The notes: generated from the letters alone by a model not told the origin. Shown: positions 9,467 to 18,648, counted from the stretch's first letter. The stretch: 42,763 bases of DNA from Bacteroidales bacterium (GCA_031275285.1 JAISOY010000052.1:1-42763), one strand, 5' to 3'. Program-made: numbers and translations.

Positions 9467-10192
9467 TTAACGGATGCTCTTTGCCATTTCCGTCAGGATA
9501 TGTGGATCCTGTTCCGCAGCAGAACCGATAACCAACACATCAGCTCCGGAATTAAAAAGAAATTCCACTTGTTGGGGAGTACGGATCCCTCCTCCCAGAA
9601 TTAACGGTACAGATAAATTATTCTTTACATTCTCAACCACATATCCCGGAATGTGTTGTTCCGCTCCACTACCTGCTTCCATGTAAATGGCTTTCAGTCC
9701 CAGCATTTCTCCTGCAATAGCCGTAGCTACAGCAATATCAGCCTTTCCAAAAGGGATAGGCATTGTCTGGCTCATATATTCCACTGACGTATGTCCGCTT
9801 GCCCCCATCAATATATATCCCACAGGTATGATCTCCAAATTACTTTTCTTCAGAAAAGGAGCTGCCTGCACATGGTTCCCGATCAACAATTCAGGATTAC
9901 GGCCTGAAATCAGCGAAAGAAAGAAAATACCATCGGCCTGGCAGCTAAGTTGCAATAAACTACCGGGAAAAAGAAATACCGGTTTATCCGTATGCTGCTT
10001 GATCGTATCTATTGCTCCCGGCAAATGATTGGAAATAATACTACCCCCGAACAGGAAGAAAGCAATTCCTGCATCATGTGCAATATCAATTGTTTTTGCG
10101 AGTGAATCCATAGAATGTTTATCCGGATCAATCAACAAAGCAATTAGTTTACGACGGTTCAAGTTTGATAACAAAATATCATAAAGCATCAC
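9467..10192 (-). CDS. Geranylgeranylglyceryl phosphate synthase family protein
   Basis: This 241-residue TIM-barrel protein belongs to the GGGPS/PcrB family, which joins a polyprenyl diphosphate to sn-glycerol 1-phosphate through an ether bond. Visible motifs are LIDPDKH near residue 20, FLFGGSI near 46, the phosphate-binding YMEAGSGA near 170, ILGGGIRTPQQ near 198 and GADVLVIGSAAE near 218. The length and motif spacing resemble the group II enzymes known from archaea and Bacteroidota rather than the shorter Firmicutes PcrB. The gene starts 8 bases after the phosphopantetheinyl transferase stop, so it is probably the last gene of the gldE-gldD operon. The prenyl donor length and the final lipid cannot be read from the sequence. 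Confidence 0.92.
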   Translation of the reverse strand: MMLYDILLSNLNRRKLIALLIDPDKHSMDSLAKTIDIAHDAGIAFFLFGGSIISNHLPGAIDTIKQHTDKPVFLFPGSLLQLSCQADGIFFLSLISGRNPELLIGNHVQAAPFLKKSNLEIIPVGYILMGASGHTSVEYMSQTMPIPFGKADIAVATAIAGEMLGLKAIYMEAGSGAEQHIPGYVVENVKNNLSVPLILGGGIRTPQQVEFLFNSGADVLVIGSAAEQDPHILTEMAKSIR

Positions 10193-10200
10193 CGGAAAAA

Positions 10201-10833
10201 TTATTTGGTACAGAAAACCAACGCATAATTATTTTCCAAAAAATAATGCATCCGGTATTCTTCATTTCTTAGATTATTTTGGACAACACCAACTATATCC
10301 CCCATCTTCGCTATATCGAAAGGCTTAATTGTCAGGTTTTTTTGAAAATTAATATCCTCTTTATCACATATCTTGTAAAGGGCTTCTTTAGCACACCAAT
10401 GGACATATAAATGCTCCTTACGTTTTTCCGGATCAAGGGTAATTACCTCACGGTCGTTGATGAACTTATGGGCTACTCTTTCTATATTATGAGACATGTA
10501 TTCAAGGTCAATCCCTACAGTCTTATCCTTGCCTAAAAGTATAGAAGTATAACAGTATGAATGTGAAATACTTATATTAAAAGAATCATCGGCCAGATAT
10601 GGTTTGCGGGAGTCGTTATATACGATACGGGCATCCGGTTTCGTCATTAACTGCAACAGGGCCCTTACACTCAGTGATTCTACTTTACGGCTTAAATTTT
10701 TAAATCCATTCAGCCGTTGGATATCGTCTTCGTTTAAATAAACGGAATTAAACAAGGTATCGTAATCTTCGCTGACCTCCCACAATCCGAGACGACACCC
10801 TTCTTCAACTTCCATATTGATCAATAATCCCAC
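10201..10833 (-). CDS. 4'-phosphopantetheinyl transferase (Sfp type)
   Basis: This 210-residue enzyme moves the 4'-phosphopantetheine arm of coenzyme A onto a serine of a carrier protein, converting apo-ACP or similar domains to the active form. The defining motifs are present: VGIDLEYM (metal-binding Asp and Glu) near residue 96 and WCAKEALYK near 147. The length fits the Sfp/Gsp group rather than the short AcpS group. It lies between gldD (57-base gap) and the GGGP synthase (8-base gap). No polyketide or peptide synthetase gene is in the window, so its target is likely the fatty-acid carrier protein or a remote pathway. An alternative start at codon 7 is possible. Confidence 0.93.
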   Translation of the reverse strand: MGLLINMEVEEGCRLGLWEVSEDYDTLFNSVYLNEDDIQRLNGFKNLSRKVESLSVRALLQLMTKPDARIVYNDSRKPYLADDSFNISISHSYCYTSILLGKDKTVGIDLEYMSHNIERVAHKFINDREVITLDPEKRKEHLYVHWCAKEALYKICDKEDINFQKNLTIKPFDIAKMGDIVGVVQNNLRNEEYRMHYFLENNYALVFCTK

Positions 10834-10890
10834 TATATTCTGTTTTTATGGTCAACAATATACGAAAAACTCAGGCAAAACTATTATTTT

Positions 10891-11484
10891 TCATTCTTTC
10901 CACCGTATTGTTTCCATCAGATGAATAATATCTTCCCGGAAAAAACTGATTACCGGCATCAAAGAATCATAATTCGGCTTCACATTGAAATATAATGATC
11001 CCCTCAGAAAATTATCAACACTGTCCGTGACAAAAAACTGTAATGGGGAACCTGCATTTCCTTTAATATCATAAACCGTACCATATACTTTATTTTCGTA
11101 ATCTACATAATTATACGGATCAACGCCATCTGCCTTCAGAGCAATTTTTTTATAAACAAAGTTCCAGTCATCATCCAAAAGTATGTCAATATTCCTGTTC
11201 ACCGGGTGATATGTCAAATGAATCGTTCCCTTATATTCAGGAAAATTAATATTAAATAAGCATGGTTGATCTTGATGATAGCGATCGGAACCGATTATCC
11301 CATAGACCGGGTAATCAAAAATAAACGGACAGATGCTGTTATATAACTGGTATTTTTTTTCAGGAAAATCAATCCTGAAATAAGCATGCGGTTTCGGCAC
11401 CTCGTTTCTCTGGCATGAAATACACACTAAAACGATGATACCTATAAAAGCAAAAAGCAAAAACCTATCGAAGTGAAATTTCAT
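10891..11484 (-). CDS. gldD: GldD-like lipoprotein
   Basis: This lipoprotein of about 197 residues has a classic SPII signal (MKFHFDRF, a hydrophobic run, then the lipobox VCISC). It continues with the GldD hallmark PKPHAYFRIDFPEKKY, followed by a beta-rich body. In gliding Bacteroidota GldD is an essential lipoprotein of the gliding/type IX secretion apparatus; homologues persist in non-gliding Bacteroidales, where the role is less clear. The start at 11484 is chosen because it gives a normal lipoprotein leader; an upstream in-frame ATG at 11523 would overlap gldE by 14 bases and add 13 residues. It follows gldE, as in the known ssb-gldE-gldD order. Confidence 0.88.
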   Translation of the reverse strand: MKFHFDRFLLFAFIGIIVLVCISCQRNEVPKPHAYFRIDFPEKKYQLYNSICPFIFDYPVYGIIGSDRYHQDQPCLFNINFPEYKGTIHLTYHPVNRNIDILLDDDWNFVYKKIALKADGVDPYNYVDYENKVYGTVYDIKGNAGSPLQFFVTDSVDNFLRGSLYFNVKPNYDSLMPVISFFREDIIHLMETIRWKE

Positions 11485-11509
11485 TTTACAGGTGTTAATC
11501 CTTGGTTGA

Positions 11510-12823
11510 TCATTCAGGCTCATTCACAATTACTTTTATCCGTTTGATACGACGATTTTCCATTTCTTCCACACAAAATGAAAGATGCTGGTAATCCACA
11601 CAATCCCCGTTTTTAGGTATTTCACCTTTCAATTCAAGAATAATTCCGGCTAAAGTATCTGCCTCTCCCCTGATATCATTGAAAATGGTATCTTCAATAT
11701 GCATGATACGATAAAAATCGTTCAGCAACACCTTTCCGTCAAACAGATAGGTACGAGCGTCAATCTGCTCATGTTCGGGTTCATCATCATCCGATTCATC
11801 TGCAATCTCCCCCATGATCTCTTCCAACACATCTTCCAGTGTGACAATACCTGCCATACCTCCGTATTCGTCAATGATCACAGCTACATGTATTTTCTTC
11901 TCCTGAAATTCCTTTAGCAGATCATCAATTTTTTTGTTCTCAGGAACAAAATAAGCATCCCTGATCAAAGATTGCCACTTGAAATTTTCTCCTTCATCAA
12001 GGCATGACAACAGATCTTTTACATACAAGATACCTTTTATATTATCCGGATTATCTTCATAAACCGGCAAACGTGAATATCCCCATTCGTTGATTTCATC
12101 TATTAACTCCGGTAGTTTTGTTTCAATATCTACTGATACCACATCAATACGTGAAGTCATAATAGTATGTGTATCAATATTTCCGAATTTAACAATTCCT
12201 TTCAGTATATCCTTATTCTCAACAATAGTATCCGATGATTTTTCCAGGACATCAGAAAGTTCATCAATGGAAATGCTTTGTTTTTTTTGTAACCTTTTAT
12301 TGATAAATAAGGTGGAAGAAGAAAGCAGCCTGACCAACGGATAAAGAACAACTTCAAATACAGTCAAAGAGATCACCATACGGTATGATACGTTCCGGGC
12401 TTTCTGCGTTACAAAAACTTTAGGGATTATTTCCCCGAAAAGCAACAATACAACAATGATAAGTATGGTTTGAAGAAATAATCCCTCCCCGGACCCTGAC
12501 ACTGATTGAAAAGTTAATATGGCAAGTATGATGAATGCAATATTAATAAAACAGTTGGCGGCAATTATAGTCGCCAGCAACCTTTCAGGCTGATTCAACC
12601 ATTCGAGTATTTTTCTACTTTCAGGGTTATTGTCATCCTGCACTTTTTTAATATCATCCTGCGAAAGAGCAAAAAAAGCCGCTTCGTAACTTGCTATCAA
12701 ACCTGAAAGAAATAACAGGAATAGCAATACAGCTACACAGCATATAATACCTGTGATATTGCCCGGTGCAAAAAGAACACCGACATGGCTTGCTATAATG
12801 TATAAATAAGGGTCAGGGTCCAA
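11510..12823 (-). CDS. gldE: GldE-like CNNM/CorC family membrane protein
   Basis: This 437-residue protein has an N-terminal membrane domain of the DUF21/CNNM type with three to four helices (about 25-180). It then has a pair of CBS domains, whose first contains MTSRIDVVSVD and the GYSRLPVYEDNPDNIKGIL motif and second contains HVAVIIDEYGGMAGIVTLEDVLEEI. A C-terminal CorC/HlyC-type domain follows. In Flavobacterium this protein is called GldE and supports GldD function; family members elsewhere handle Mg2+ or Co2+, so an ion-transport role is equally possible. It lies 21 bases after ssb and before gldD, matching the known gene order. Confidence 0.9.
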   Translation of the reverse strand: MDPDPYLYIIASHVGVLFAPGNITGIICCVAVLLFLLFLSGLIASYEAAFFALSQDDIKKVQDDNNPESRKILEWLNQPERLLATIIAANCFINIAFIILAILTFQSVSGSGEGLFLQTILIIVVLLLFGEIIPKVFVTQKARNVSYRMVISLTVFEVVLYPLVRLLSSSTLFINKRLQKKQSISIDELSDVLEKSSDTIVENKDILKGIVKFGNIDTHTIMTSRIDVVSVDIETKLPELIDEINEWGYSRLPVYEDNPDNIKGILYVKDLLSCLDEGENFKWQSLIRDAYFVPENKKIDDLLKEFQEKKIHVAVIIDEYGGMAGIVTLEDVLEEIMGEIADESDDDEPEHEQIDARTYLFDGKVLLNDFYRIMHIEDTIFNDIRGEADTLAGIILELKGEIPKNGDCVDYQHLSFCVEEMENRRIKRIKVIVNEPE

Positions 12824-12844
12824 GAATATACTAATTAGTGAACA

Positions 12845-13273
12845 CTAAAATGGCAGATCATCCGGCGCCGTATCCAGATTGGTTGTTTCAACGGATGGCG
12901 CGGAATAATTCCCGGAAGCCTGAGCAGGAGAATCGCCTGAGTGGCTATCCTGTTTCGGTCCGACCAGATTCATAACATCTGCCAATATTTCTGTTGTATA
13001 ACGCTTATTTCCGTCCTTGTCATCCCAGGCACGGGTACGCAATCTTCCTTCTATATATAATAGCGTTCCTTTACGGACATAATCTTCCGCAACCTTAGCC
13101 AATCCCCGCCACATAACGATATTGTGCCATTCGGTATGTTCCGAACGATTCCCATCCTTTGTCCAGAATTCACTGGTAGCCAACGGGAAACGAGCCACGG
13201 TTAAATTGTTATCCATATGTCTTACTTCAGGGTCCTTTCCGGCACGTCCTAATAAAATCACTTTGTTTACCAT
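12845..13273 (-). CDS. ssb: Single-stranded DNA-binding protein
   Basis: This 142-residue protein is a standard bacterial SSB that coats single-stranded DNA in replication, repair and recombination. The OB fold occupies about residues 1-105, with the motifs NKVILLGRAGKDPEV, WHNIVMWRGLAK and LYIEGRLRTRAW. A low-complexity linker rich in Ser, Gly and Ala follows, then an acidic tail ending DDLPF, the tip that binds partner proteins. In many Bacteroidota mutY lies upstream of ssb; here an ABC exporter takes that place. It is probably the first gene of the ssb-gldE-gldD cluster. Confidence 0.96.
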   Translation of the reverse strand: MVNKVILLGRAGKDPEVRHMDNNLTVARFPLATSEFWTKDGNRSEHTEWHNIVMWRGLAKVAEDYVRKGTLLYIEGRLRTRAWDDKDGNKRYTTEILADVMNLVGPKQDSHSGDSPAQASGNYSAPSVETTNLDTAPDDLPF

Positions 13274-13354
13274 AATACATCAATTTTAGTTTAAACTACA
13301 TAAATTAAAAGTCATAGCGAAAGTATTGGAAATCGATATTCCACATACTAAATA

Positions 13355-13362
13355 CAAAGATA
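13355..13362 (-). promoter_or_regulatory. Candidate -7 element for ssb
   Basis: On the minus strand this reads TATCTTTG, an exact TAnnTTTG match, about 80 bases before the ssb start. No clear TTG -33 box is seen at the expected spacing. Confidence 0.45.
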
Positions 13363-13425
13363 AACAAAATAGATGATATTTAAAAATTCCGGTCAAAAAA
13401 TATAACATAAAAAACAAAATCCATA

Positions 13426-14754
13426 TTAATTCTTATATGTCAACCATTTCCACAATTCCCTGTAGGTTAATTTCTTTCCATATATCAGTATCCCTGTTCG
13501 GTAAATCTTAGCTGAAAGCCATATGGCGCCAATGAAAGTGATAACAAGTAATACCATAGACAAGGCCAGCTCCCCATATGGAACTCCGAAAGGTATACGG
13601 GCCATCATCACAATGGGAGATGTAAAAGGAATAATGGAAAACCAAAAGGCCAATGCACCGTCCGGATTTTTCATGGCATTGATCATGACCAGAAGAGCAA
13701 TGATCAATGGAACAGTGACAGGCAACATGAATTGCTGTGTATCAGCATCTGTATCTACTAAAGAACCAATTGCTGCAAAGAGAGAGCCGTACAGCAGGTA
13801 TCCACCCATGAAAAAAAACAAGAAACTACCGATTAGCACACCAAAATTGATGGACCGGAACATAGAAATGACCCCTTGTGCCTTTTCGGTAAGTTCAGCC
13901 GGAAGCTGGCCGGTTGCCATCTGCATGTTTCCCGCTTGTTGTAATGCTTCTTTAGTAAGATCGGAAATAAATATGCTTTGTACCACGACCACCAGAATAC
14001 CGGTAAAAACGATCCATGCAACAAACTGTGTCAATCCGACCAAAGCCACTCCCACAACTTTACCCATCATCAGCTGGAACGGCTTTACCGATGATACGAT
14101 CACTTCAATGATACGATTGGTCTTTTCTTCAATCACACCACGCATCACCTGAGCTCCGAACATAAATACGAACAAATAAATCAGAAAAGAGGCGATATAT
14201 GCAACAGCCATATTTAAACCGCCATGACTTTCTTTCTCAGCAGATCCTCCTTCAGATAAACGAAAAGTCCGGATACTAATATGGGTCTTGATGGATTTAA
14301 GTATATTTTCCAGATTATCAATATGATGTGCCTTCAGCTTTTCCACCTCTATTTCTTTTTCTATCGCATTTGAGATATGCATGGTAAGGCTGGAAGGGGG
14401 TTGTTTGTATGAAAAGAATTCAACACCTGAAGGGGTATAAGCGATATAAGACGGAATGTACAGGATGCCAAAAAATTCCGTTCTTGAAAGATTTTTTTTG
14501 AAATCTTCCAGTTTTACATCAGCAGCATATGTGAACTGGTATTTTTCGGTATCGGGTATCTTTTGAACGAACAGTTGTGAACTGTCAATCACCGCTATTT
14601 GTTTGATATCTTCGTCTTCCATGGTAGCAAACCACATAGGGGTCAGCATCAGGGCGGCAAAAAGTACCGGACCCAGTAAAGTCATTACAATAAAACTTGT
14701 TTTGCGGACACGGGTCAGGTATTCCCGGCGTATGATAATGGATATTTTACTCAT
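13426..14754 (-). CDS. ABC-2 type transporter permease (NatB-like)
   Basis: This 442-residue inner-membrane protein has the ABC-2 exporter layout: a first helix near residue 22-42 (SFIVMTLLGPVLFAALML), a large extracytoplasmic domain (about 45-175), then five or six helices including MRGVIEEKTNRIIEVIVSSVKPFQLMMGK. That last motif is typical of the NatB/DUF3526-like permease group, where a conserved Glu-rich loop contacts the ATPase. It starts 28 bases after the ATPase gene stop and pairs with it. The substrate is not evident; family members move Na+, drugs or small lipids. Confidence 0.9.
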   Translation of the reverse strand: MSKISIIIRREYLTRVRKTSFIVMTLLGPVLFAALMLTPMWFATMEDEDIKQIAVIDSSQLFVQKIPDTEKYQFTYAADVKLEDFKKNLSRTEFFGILYIPSYIAYTPSGVEFFSYKQPPSSLTMHISNAIEKEIEVEKLKAHHIDNLENILKSIKTHISIRTFRLSEGGSAEKESHGGLNMAVAYIASFLIYLFVFMFGAQVMRGVIEEKTNRIIEVIVSSVKPFQLMMGKVVGVALVGLTQFVAWIVFTGILVVVVQSIFISDLTKEALQQAGNMQMATGQLPAELTEKAQGVISMFRSINFGVLIGSFLFFFMGGYLLYGSLFAAIGSLVDTDADTQQFMLPVTVPLIIALLVMINAMKNPDGALAFWFSIIPFTSPIVMMARIPFGVPYGELALSMVLLVITFIGAIWLSAKIYRTGILIYGKKLTYRELWKWLTYKN

Positions 14755-14782
14755 ATCTGTATGTTTAAATCATCTTGGAAAA

Positions 14783-15718
14783 TCATGGGGTCGAAATAGC
14801 ACTTTCTTTCACCTTCCGTATAAATATATCGTTCATACTTGGCAGTAATTCGTTGAATGACACTATTTTCACATGAGGCATAAGCATTGAAAGCAATTCG
14901 TTACCCGTAGCGGATGAAATGTATATCTTCATTTTTTTATGGGATGGGTTAATTTCCTGATCAATGATCTGACAACGATTTGACAACAATACATTTTCCA
15001 GTACTTTTTCATCTCCTTCGAAACCGATTTCGTATTCTCCCGATTTATACTCCTGCCTTATTTCGGAAACACTTCCCTGAAGGATACATCTGGATTTATT
15101 GATCAATGATATATGATCACACATTTCTTCTACAGATGCCATATTATGGGTGGATAAAACAATCGTGGTACCTTTATCCTTAAGTTGAAGTATCTCTTTT
15201 TTCAACAGGTCTGCATTGATCGGATCGAAACCACTGAACGGCTCATCCAGGATCAATAATACAGGATCGTGTAAGATAGTAGTAATGAATTGTACCTTTT
15301 GCTGCATTCCTTTAGATAATTCTTCGATCTTCCGGTTCCACCAACTTTGTATTTCAAACCTCTGAAACCAATAATCGATCTTCTCATGAGCCTCTGCCTT
15401 GGTTAAGCCTTTCAAGCGGGCCAGATAAAGCACCTGTTCCCCGACTTTCATCTTCCGGTACAACCCTCTTTCTTCCGGCAAATACCCAATCCGGGCCACA
15501 TCATCACGATGTAATTTCCGCCCCATAAACAATAGCTCACCATTGTCCGGAGCTGTGATCTGATTAATGATGCGGATAAATGTTGTTTTTCCGGCACCGT
15601 TAGGCCCCAGCAAGCCATAAATGCTTCCCTGGGGAATATCAATGGTGATATGGTCAAGCACTTTCGTGTTACCATATTGTTTTTCTATTCCGCGGGCGGA
15701 CAATATACTTTCGTTCAC
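14783..15718 (-). CDS. ABC transporter ATP-binding protein
   Basis: This 311-residue ATPase powers the ABC-2 permease encoded downstream. Walker A is GLLGPNGAGKTT (about residue 34), the signature is LSKGMQQKVQF (about 138), Walker B is LLILDEPFSGFDP (about 157) and the H-loop is LSTHNM. The C-terminal third after residue 215 is the DUF4162-type extension common in NatA-like exporters. It is divergent from the CstA gene, with a 227-base gap holding promoters for both and a perfect palindrome. Confidence 0.93.
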   Translation of the reverse strand: MNESILSARGIEKQYGNTKVLDHITIDIPQGSIYGLLGPNGAGKTTFIRIINQITAPDNGELLFMGRKLHRDDVARIGYLPEERGLYRKMKVGEQVLYLARLKGLTKAEAHEKIDYWFQRFEIQSWWNRKIEELSKGMQQKVQFITTILHDPVLLILDEPFSGFDPINADLLKKEILQLKDKGTTIVLSTHNMASVEEMCDHISLINKSRCILQGSVSEIRQEYKSGEYEIGFEGDEKVLENVLLSNRCQIIDQEINPSHKKMKIYISSATGNELLSMLMPHVKIVSFNELLPSMNDIFIRKVKESAISTP

Positions 15719-15766
15719 TTATATTTAATATTAAAAAACAGATAAACCATCTGCCGGTTAAACGTA

Positions 15767-15774
15767 CAAAGGTA
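15767..15774 (-). promoter_or_regulatory. Candidate -7 element for the ABC exporter operon
   Basis: On the minus strand this reads TACCTTTG, an exact TAnnTTTG match, about 50 bases before the ATPase start. A -33 TTG is not obvious; instead a palindrome begins 6 bases upstream. Confidence 0.5.
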
Positions 15775-15780
15775 AATCAT

Positions 15781-15798
15781 TTTTACATTGATGTAAAA
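15781..15798. promoter_or_regulatory. Palindromic operator candidate
   Basis: TTTTACAT-TG-ATGTAAAA is a perfect 8-bp inverted repeat. It covers the spacer between the -7 element of the ABC exporter operon and where its -33 box should be, so a bound protein would block or replace RNA polymerase contact. The same region is upstream of the divergent CstA gene. Confidence 0.45.
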
Positions 15799-15902
15799 TA
15801 ACGTTCGTCAAGTGACACTTTTCAAGAGATATCCTTTGCCATCCAACATTAACAGGCTGATCATTAATACTGATTTTTTCAGGAATATAAAAGTGATTTT
15901 AC

Positions 15903-15910
15903 TACTTTTG
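15903..15910 (+). promoter_or_regulatory. -7 element for the CstA-family gene
   Basis: TACTTTTG matches TAnnTTTG exactly and lies 35 bases before the ATG at 15946, a normal leader length in this phylum. The -33 region is T-rich (TGATTTTTTC) rather than a clear TTTG. Confidence 0.55.
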
Positions 15911-15945
15911 CAAAAAAAGATGTCAATTAAAATCAATATCACAAT

Positions 15946-17391
15946 ATGATCACTTTTATTACAGCTGTAATTTTACTTGTTGCCGGATATTTCTTTTACG
16001 GCAAATTGATTGAACGTATTTTCGGGGTACAACCCGACCGGAAAACACCAGCCTATACTCATACGGATGGAGTAGATTATGTTCCCATGGGATGGGGGAA
16101 AATTTTCCTGATCCAGTTCCTGAACATTGCCGGCCTGGGACCTATCTTTGGTGCTATCATGGGTGCGGTATATGGTCCGGCCGCTTTTCTGTGGATTGTT
16201 TTTGGAACTATTTTTGGTGGTGCGGTACATGACTATTTCTCAGGCATGTTATCTATCCGCAACCAGGGAATGAGTCTTCCCGAATGGGTTGGCAAATATA
16301 TGGGGACAGGATTCAAGCAATTTATGAGGATATTTACCATCCTTTTAATGATACTGGTCGGAACGGTATTTGTCGCCGGTCCATCCCAGTTGCTGGCTAA
16401 TATGACTCCGGAATATATGGGCTTCACAGTATGGTGTGTGATCATTTTTATCTATTATATCCTGGCTACTCTTTTACCAATCGACAAAATCATCGGAAAA
16501 ATTTATCCCATATTCGGATTTGCCATGTTATTCATGGCTTTGGGCATTGGAGGCGCCCTTATATGGAATGGCGCACCGATACCGGAAGTCACACTATCCA
16601 ATTTGCATAATATGCATCCTCAACCGGATAAATACCCGTTATTTCCTATGCTTTTCATATCCATCGCATGTGGAGCTATTTCCGGCTTCCATGCTACCCA
16701 ATCTCCGCTAATGGCACGATGCCTGAAAAATGAGCGACAAGGAAGAAAGGTCTTTTACGGCGCCATGGTAGCAGAAGGAATCGTTGCCCTGATATGGGCC
16801 GCGGCTGCTATGAGCTTTTTCGGTTCCGTAGGCGGATTACAGGAGTTCCTGCAGGCCAACGACAATAATGCTGCTGTAGTGGTGGATCAGATAGCTCATT
16901 CCTGGCTGGGTAAATTCGGCGGACTACTAGCCATTATCGGAGTTATTGCTGCTCCTATCACTTCAGGAGATACGGCATTCCGATCCGCTCGCCTGATTGT
17001 TTCCGACTTCATCAGCTACAGTCAGAAATCGATCCGGAATCGTATTATTATTGCTATTCCATTATTTGTTGTTGCATTGGTTCTTTTACAGGTAAATTTC
17101 GACGTTATCTGGCGCTATTTCGCCTGGTCGAACCAGACCCTTGCAGCTGCGACCCTCTGGGCTATTACTATTTACCTGGCACAAAAGAACAAGTTTTACT
17201 GGATCACGTTGCTTCCGGCTTTATTCATGACAATGGTCATATCTACCTATATAGTTGTGGCTCCTGAAGGATTCAGCCTATCAGCCAACATCGGATATCC
17301 GGTAGGAGCGGTATGTACGATCGCAACCGGGGCAATGTTCATTTGGTGGATGAAAAGCAGGATGAAAAAGACTAAAGTAGAAGATTTGTAA
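15946..17391 (+). CDS. CstA-family carbon starvation transporter
   Basis: This 481-residue polytopic protein has about a dozen hydrophobic segments and the CstA-family landmarks: an early YFFYGKLIERIFG segment, the block GAVHDYFSGMLSIRNQGMSLPEWVGKYMG (about 95-123), and GAISGFHATQSPLMARC (about 244). Members of the family are proton-coupled importers; E. coli CstA and BtsT take up pyruvate, and peptide uptake has also been proposed. It is the short form, without the extra C-terminal helices of the roughly 700-residue E. coli CstA. The ATG is supported by a -7 element 35 bases upstream. The next gene, a sugar kinase, is co-directional but has its own promoter. Confidence 0.9.
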   Translation: MITFITAVILLVAGYFFYGKLIERIFGVQPDRKTPAYTHTDGVDYVPMGWGKIFLIQFLNIAGLGPIFGAIMGAVYGPAAFLWIVFGTIFGGAVHDYFSGMLSIRNQGMSLPEWVGKYMGTGFKQFMRIFTILLMILVGTVFVAGPSQLLANMTPEYMGFTVWCVIIFIYYILATLLPIDKIIGKIYPIFGFAMLFMALGIGGALIWNGAPIPEVTLSNLHNMHPQPDKYPLFPMLFISIACGAISGFHATQSPLMARCLKNERQGRKVFYGAMVAEGIVALIWAAAAMSFFGSVGGLQEFLQANDNNAAVVVDQIAHSWLGKFGGLLAIIGVIAAPITSGDTAFRSARLIVSDFISYSQKSIRNRIIIAIPLFVVALVLLQVNFDVIWRYFAWSNQTLAAATLWAITIYLAQKNKFYWITLLPALFMTMVISTYIVVAPEGFSLSANIGYPVGAVCTIATGAMFIWWMKSRMKKTKVEDL

Positions 17392-17490
17392 TGTTTTTTT
17401 TATCTCTTTCGAATCTTTCACTTAAGATGAATATCTTCAGGTATTACAATTCGATCCTGTAAATTCTGTTTTTTCGTCTGTATAATTGTT

Positions 17491-17498
17491 TACATTTG
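17491..17498 (+). promoter_or_regulatory. -7 element for the sugar kinase gene
   Basis: TACATTTG matches TAnnTTTG exactly and sits 31 bases before the ATG at 17530. Upstream is a T-rich stretch (TGTTTTTTCG, 17467-17476) at about the right distance for the -33 contact. Confidence 0.55.
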
Positions 17499-17529
17499 CG
17501 TCCTGAATATACACTCAAATTAAAAATAC

Positions 17530-18648
17530 ATGAAACAATCAGATATGAATGGAATTTTAAAGATCAAACCGCAATCGGAATGTATGTATGATTGCATCTC
17601 TCTGGGAGAAGTAATGTTACGCCTTGACCCGGGAGACGGTCGTGTACGTACAGCCCGCCAGTTCCAGGCATGGGAAGGCGGAGGCGAATATAATGTTTCC
17701 CGCGGACTAAAAAAATGTTTCAGGCTGAATACAGCTATTATAACATCTTTTGCTGATAATGAAGTCGGACATCTGGTAGAAGATTTCATCATGCAAGGGG
17801 GTGTAGATACCCGTTTCATCAAATGGGTCCAGGATGACGGAGTTGGTCGTACCGTACGAAACGGCATTAATTTTACAGAACGCGGATTCGGCATCCGTGG
17901 TGCCAAAGGAGTTTCTGACAGAGGAAATACGGCTGCTTCCCAATTAAAAAAGGGAGATATTGACTGGGATTACATTTTTGGAAAATGTGGAGTCCGTTGG
18001 TTTCATACAGGGGGAATCTTTGCCGCACTCTCCGAAACAACGCCTGATGTGGTGATTGAGGCGACAAAAATGGCAAAGAAATACGGCACGATTGTCTCAT
18101 ACGATCTTAACTATAGGCCGTCTTTATGGAAATCTATCGGCGGAAAGGCAAAGGCGCAGGAAGTAAACAGGGAAATTGCAAAATATGTGGATGTGATGAT
18201 CGGTAATGAAGAAGATTTTACTGCCTGTCTTGGATTTGAAATCGAAGGTACCGATGAAAAACTGACAAAATTGAATATTTCCGGATACCGTAAAATGATT
18301 GAAACTGCAGTGAATGCTTATCCCAATTTCAAAGTGATTGCCACAACACTCCGTACGGTTAAATCAGCCACCATCAATTCATGGGGAGCTATTTGCTGGG
18401 CCGGAGGAAATTTCTTTGAAGCGACTCATCGCGAAGATATTGAGATATTTGATCGCGTGGGAGGTGGCGACAGCTTCGCATCGGGTCTGGCTTATGGTTT
18501 TCTCACATATAATGATCCGCAGAAAGCAGTGGAATATGGAGCCGCTCACGGGGCCCTGGCTATGACCACTCCCGGCGATACCTCGATGGCTACGCTCGAA
18601 GAGGTGGAAAAGTTAGTGAAAGGTGGAGGTGCGCGGGTAGATCGTTAA
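17530..18648 (+). CDS. PfkB-family sugar kinase, KDG kinase-like
   Basis: This 372-residue ribokinase-fold enzyme has the PfkB features: the N-terminal SLGEVMLRLDPGDGR with GGGEYNVSRGL (sugar contacts) and the C-terminal signature DRVGGGDSFASGLAYG, whose Asp is the catalytic base. The GEVMLRL opening and overall length fit 2-dehydro-3-deoxygluconokinase, which makes KDPG for the Entner-Doudoroff or uronate pathways. A KDPG aldolase gene, its common partner, is not next to it, so the substrate stays tentative. The N-terminus is about 20 residues longer than needed; internal ATGs at codons 6 and 19 are possible. A strong bidirectional terminator follows. Confidence 0.85.
   Translation: MKQSDMNGILKIKPQSECMYDCISLGEVMLRLDPGDGRVRTARQFQAWEGGGEYNVSRGLKKCFRLNTAIITSFADNEVGHLVEDFIMQGGVDTRFIKWVQDDGVGRTVRNGINFTERGFGIRGAKGVSDRGNTAASQLKKGDIDWDYIFGKCGVRWFHTGGIFAALSETTPDVVIEATKMAKKYGTIVSYDLNYRPSLWKSIGGKAKAQEVNREIAKYVDVMIGNEEDFTACLGFEIEGTDEKLTKLNISGYRKMIETAVNAYPNFKVIATTLRTVKSATINSWGAICWAGGNFFEATHREDIEIFDRVGGGDSFASGLAYGFLTYNDPQKAVEYGAAHGALAMTTPGDTSMATLEEVEKLVKGGGARVDR

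Noticed and set aside
13523..14152. A 209-residue plus-strand frame inside the ABC permease gene
   Set aside because: It is antisense to a well-supported permease; its Thr/Ile/Met-rich low-complexity protein is typical of a mirror frame.
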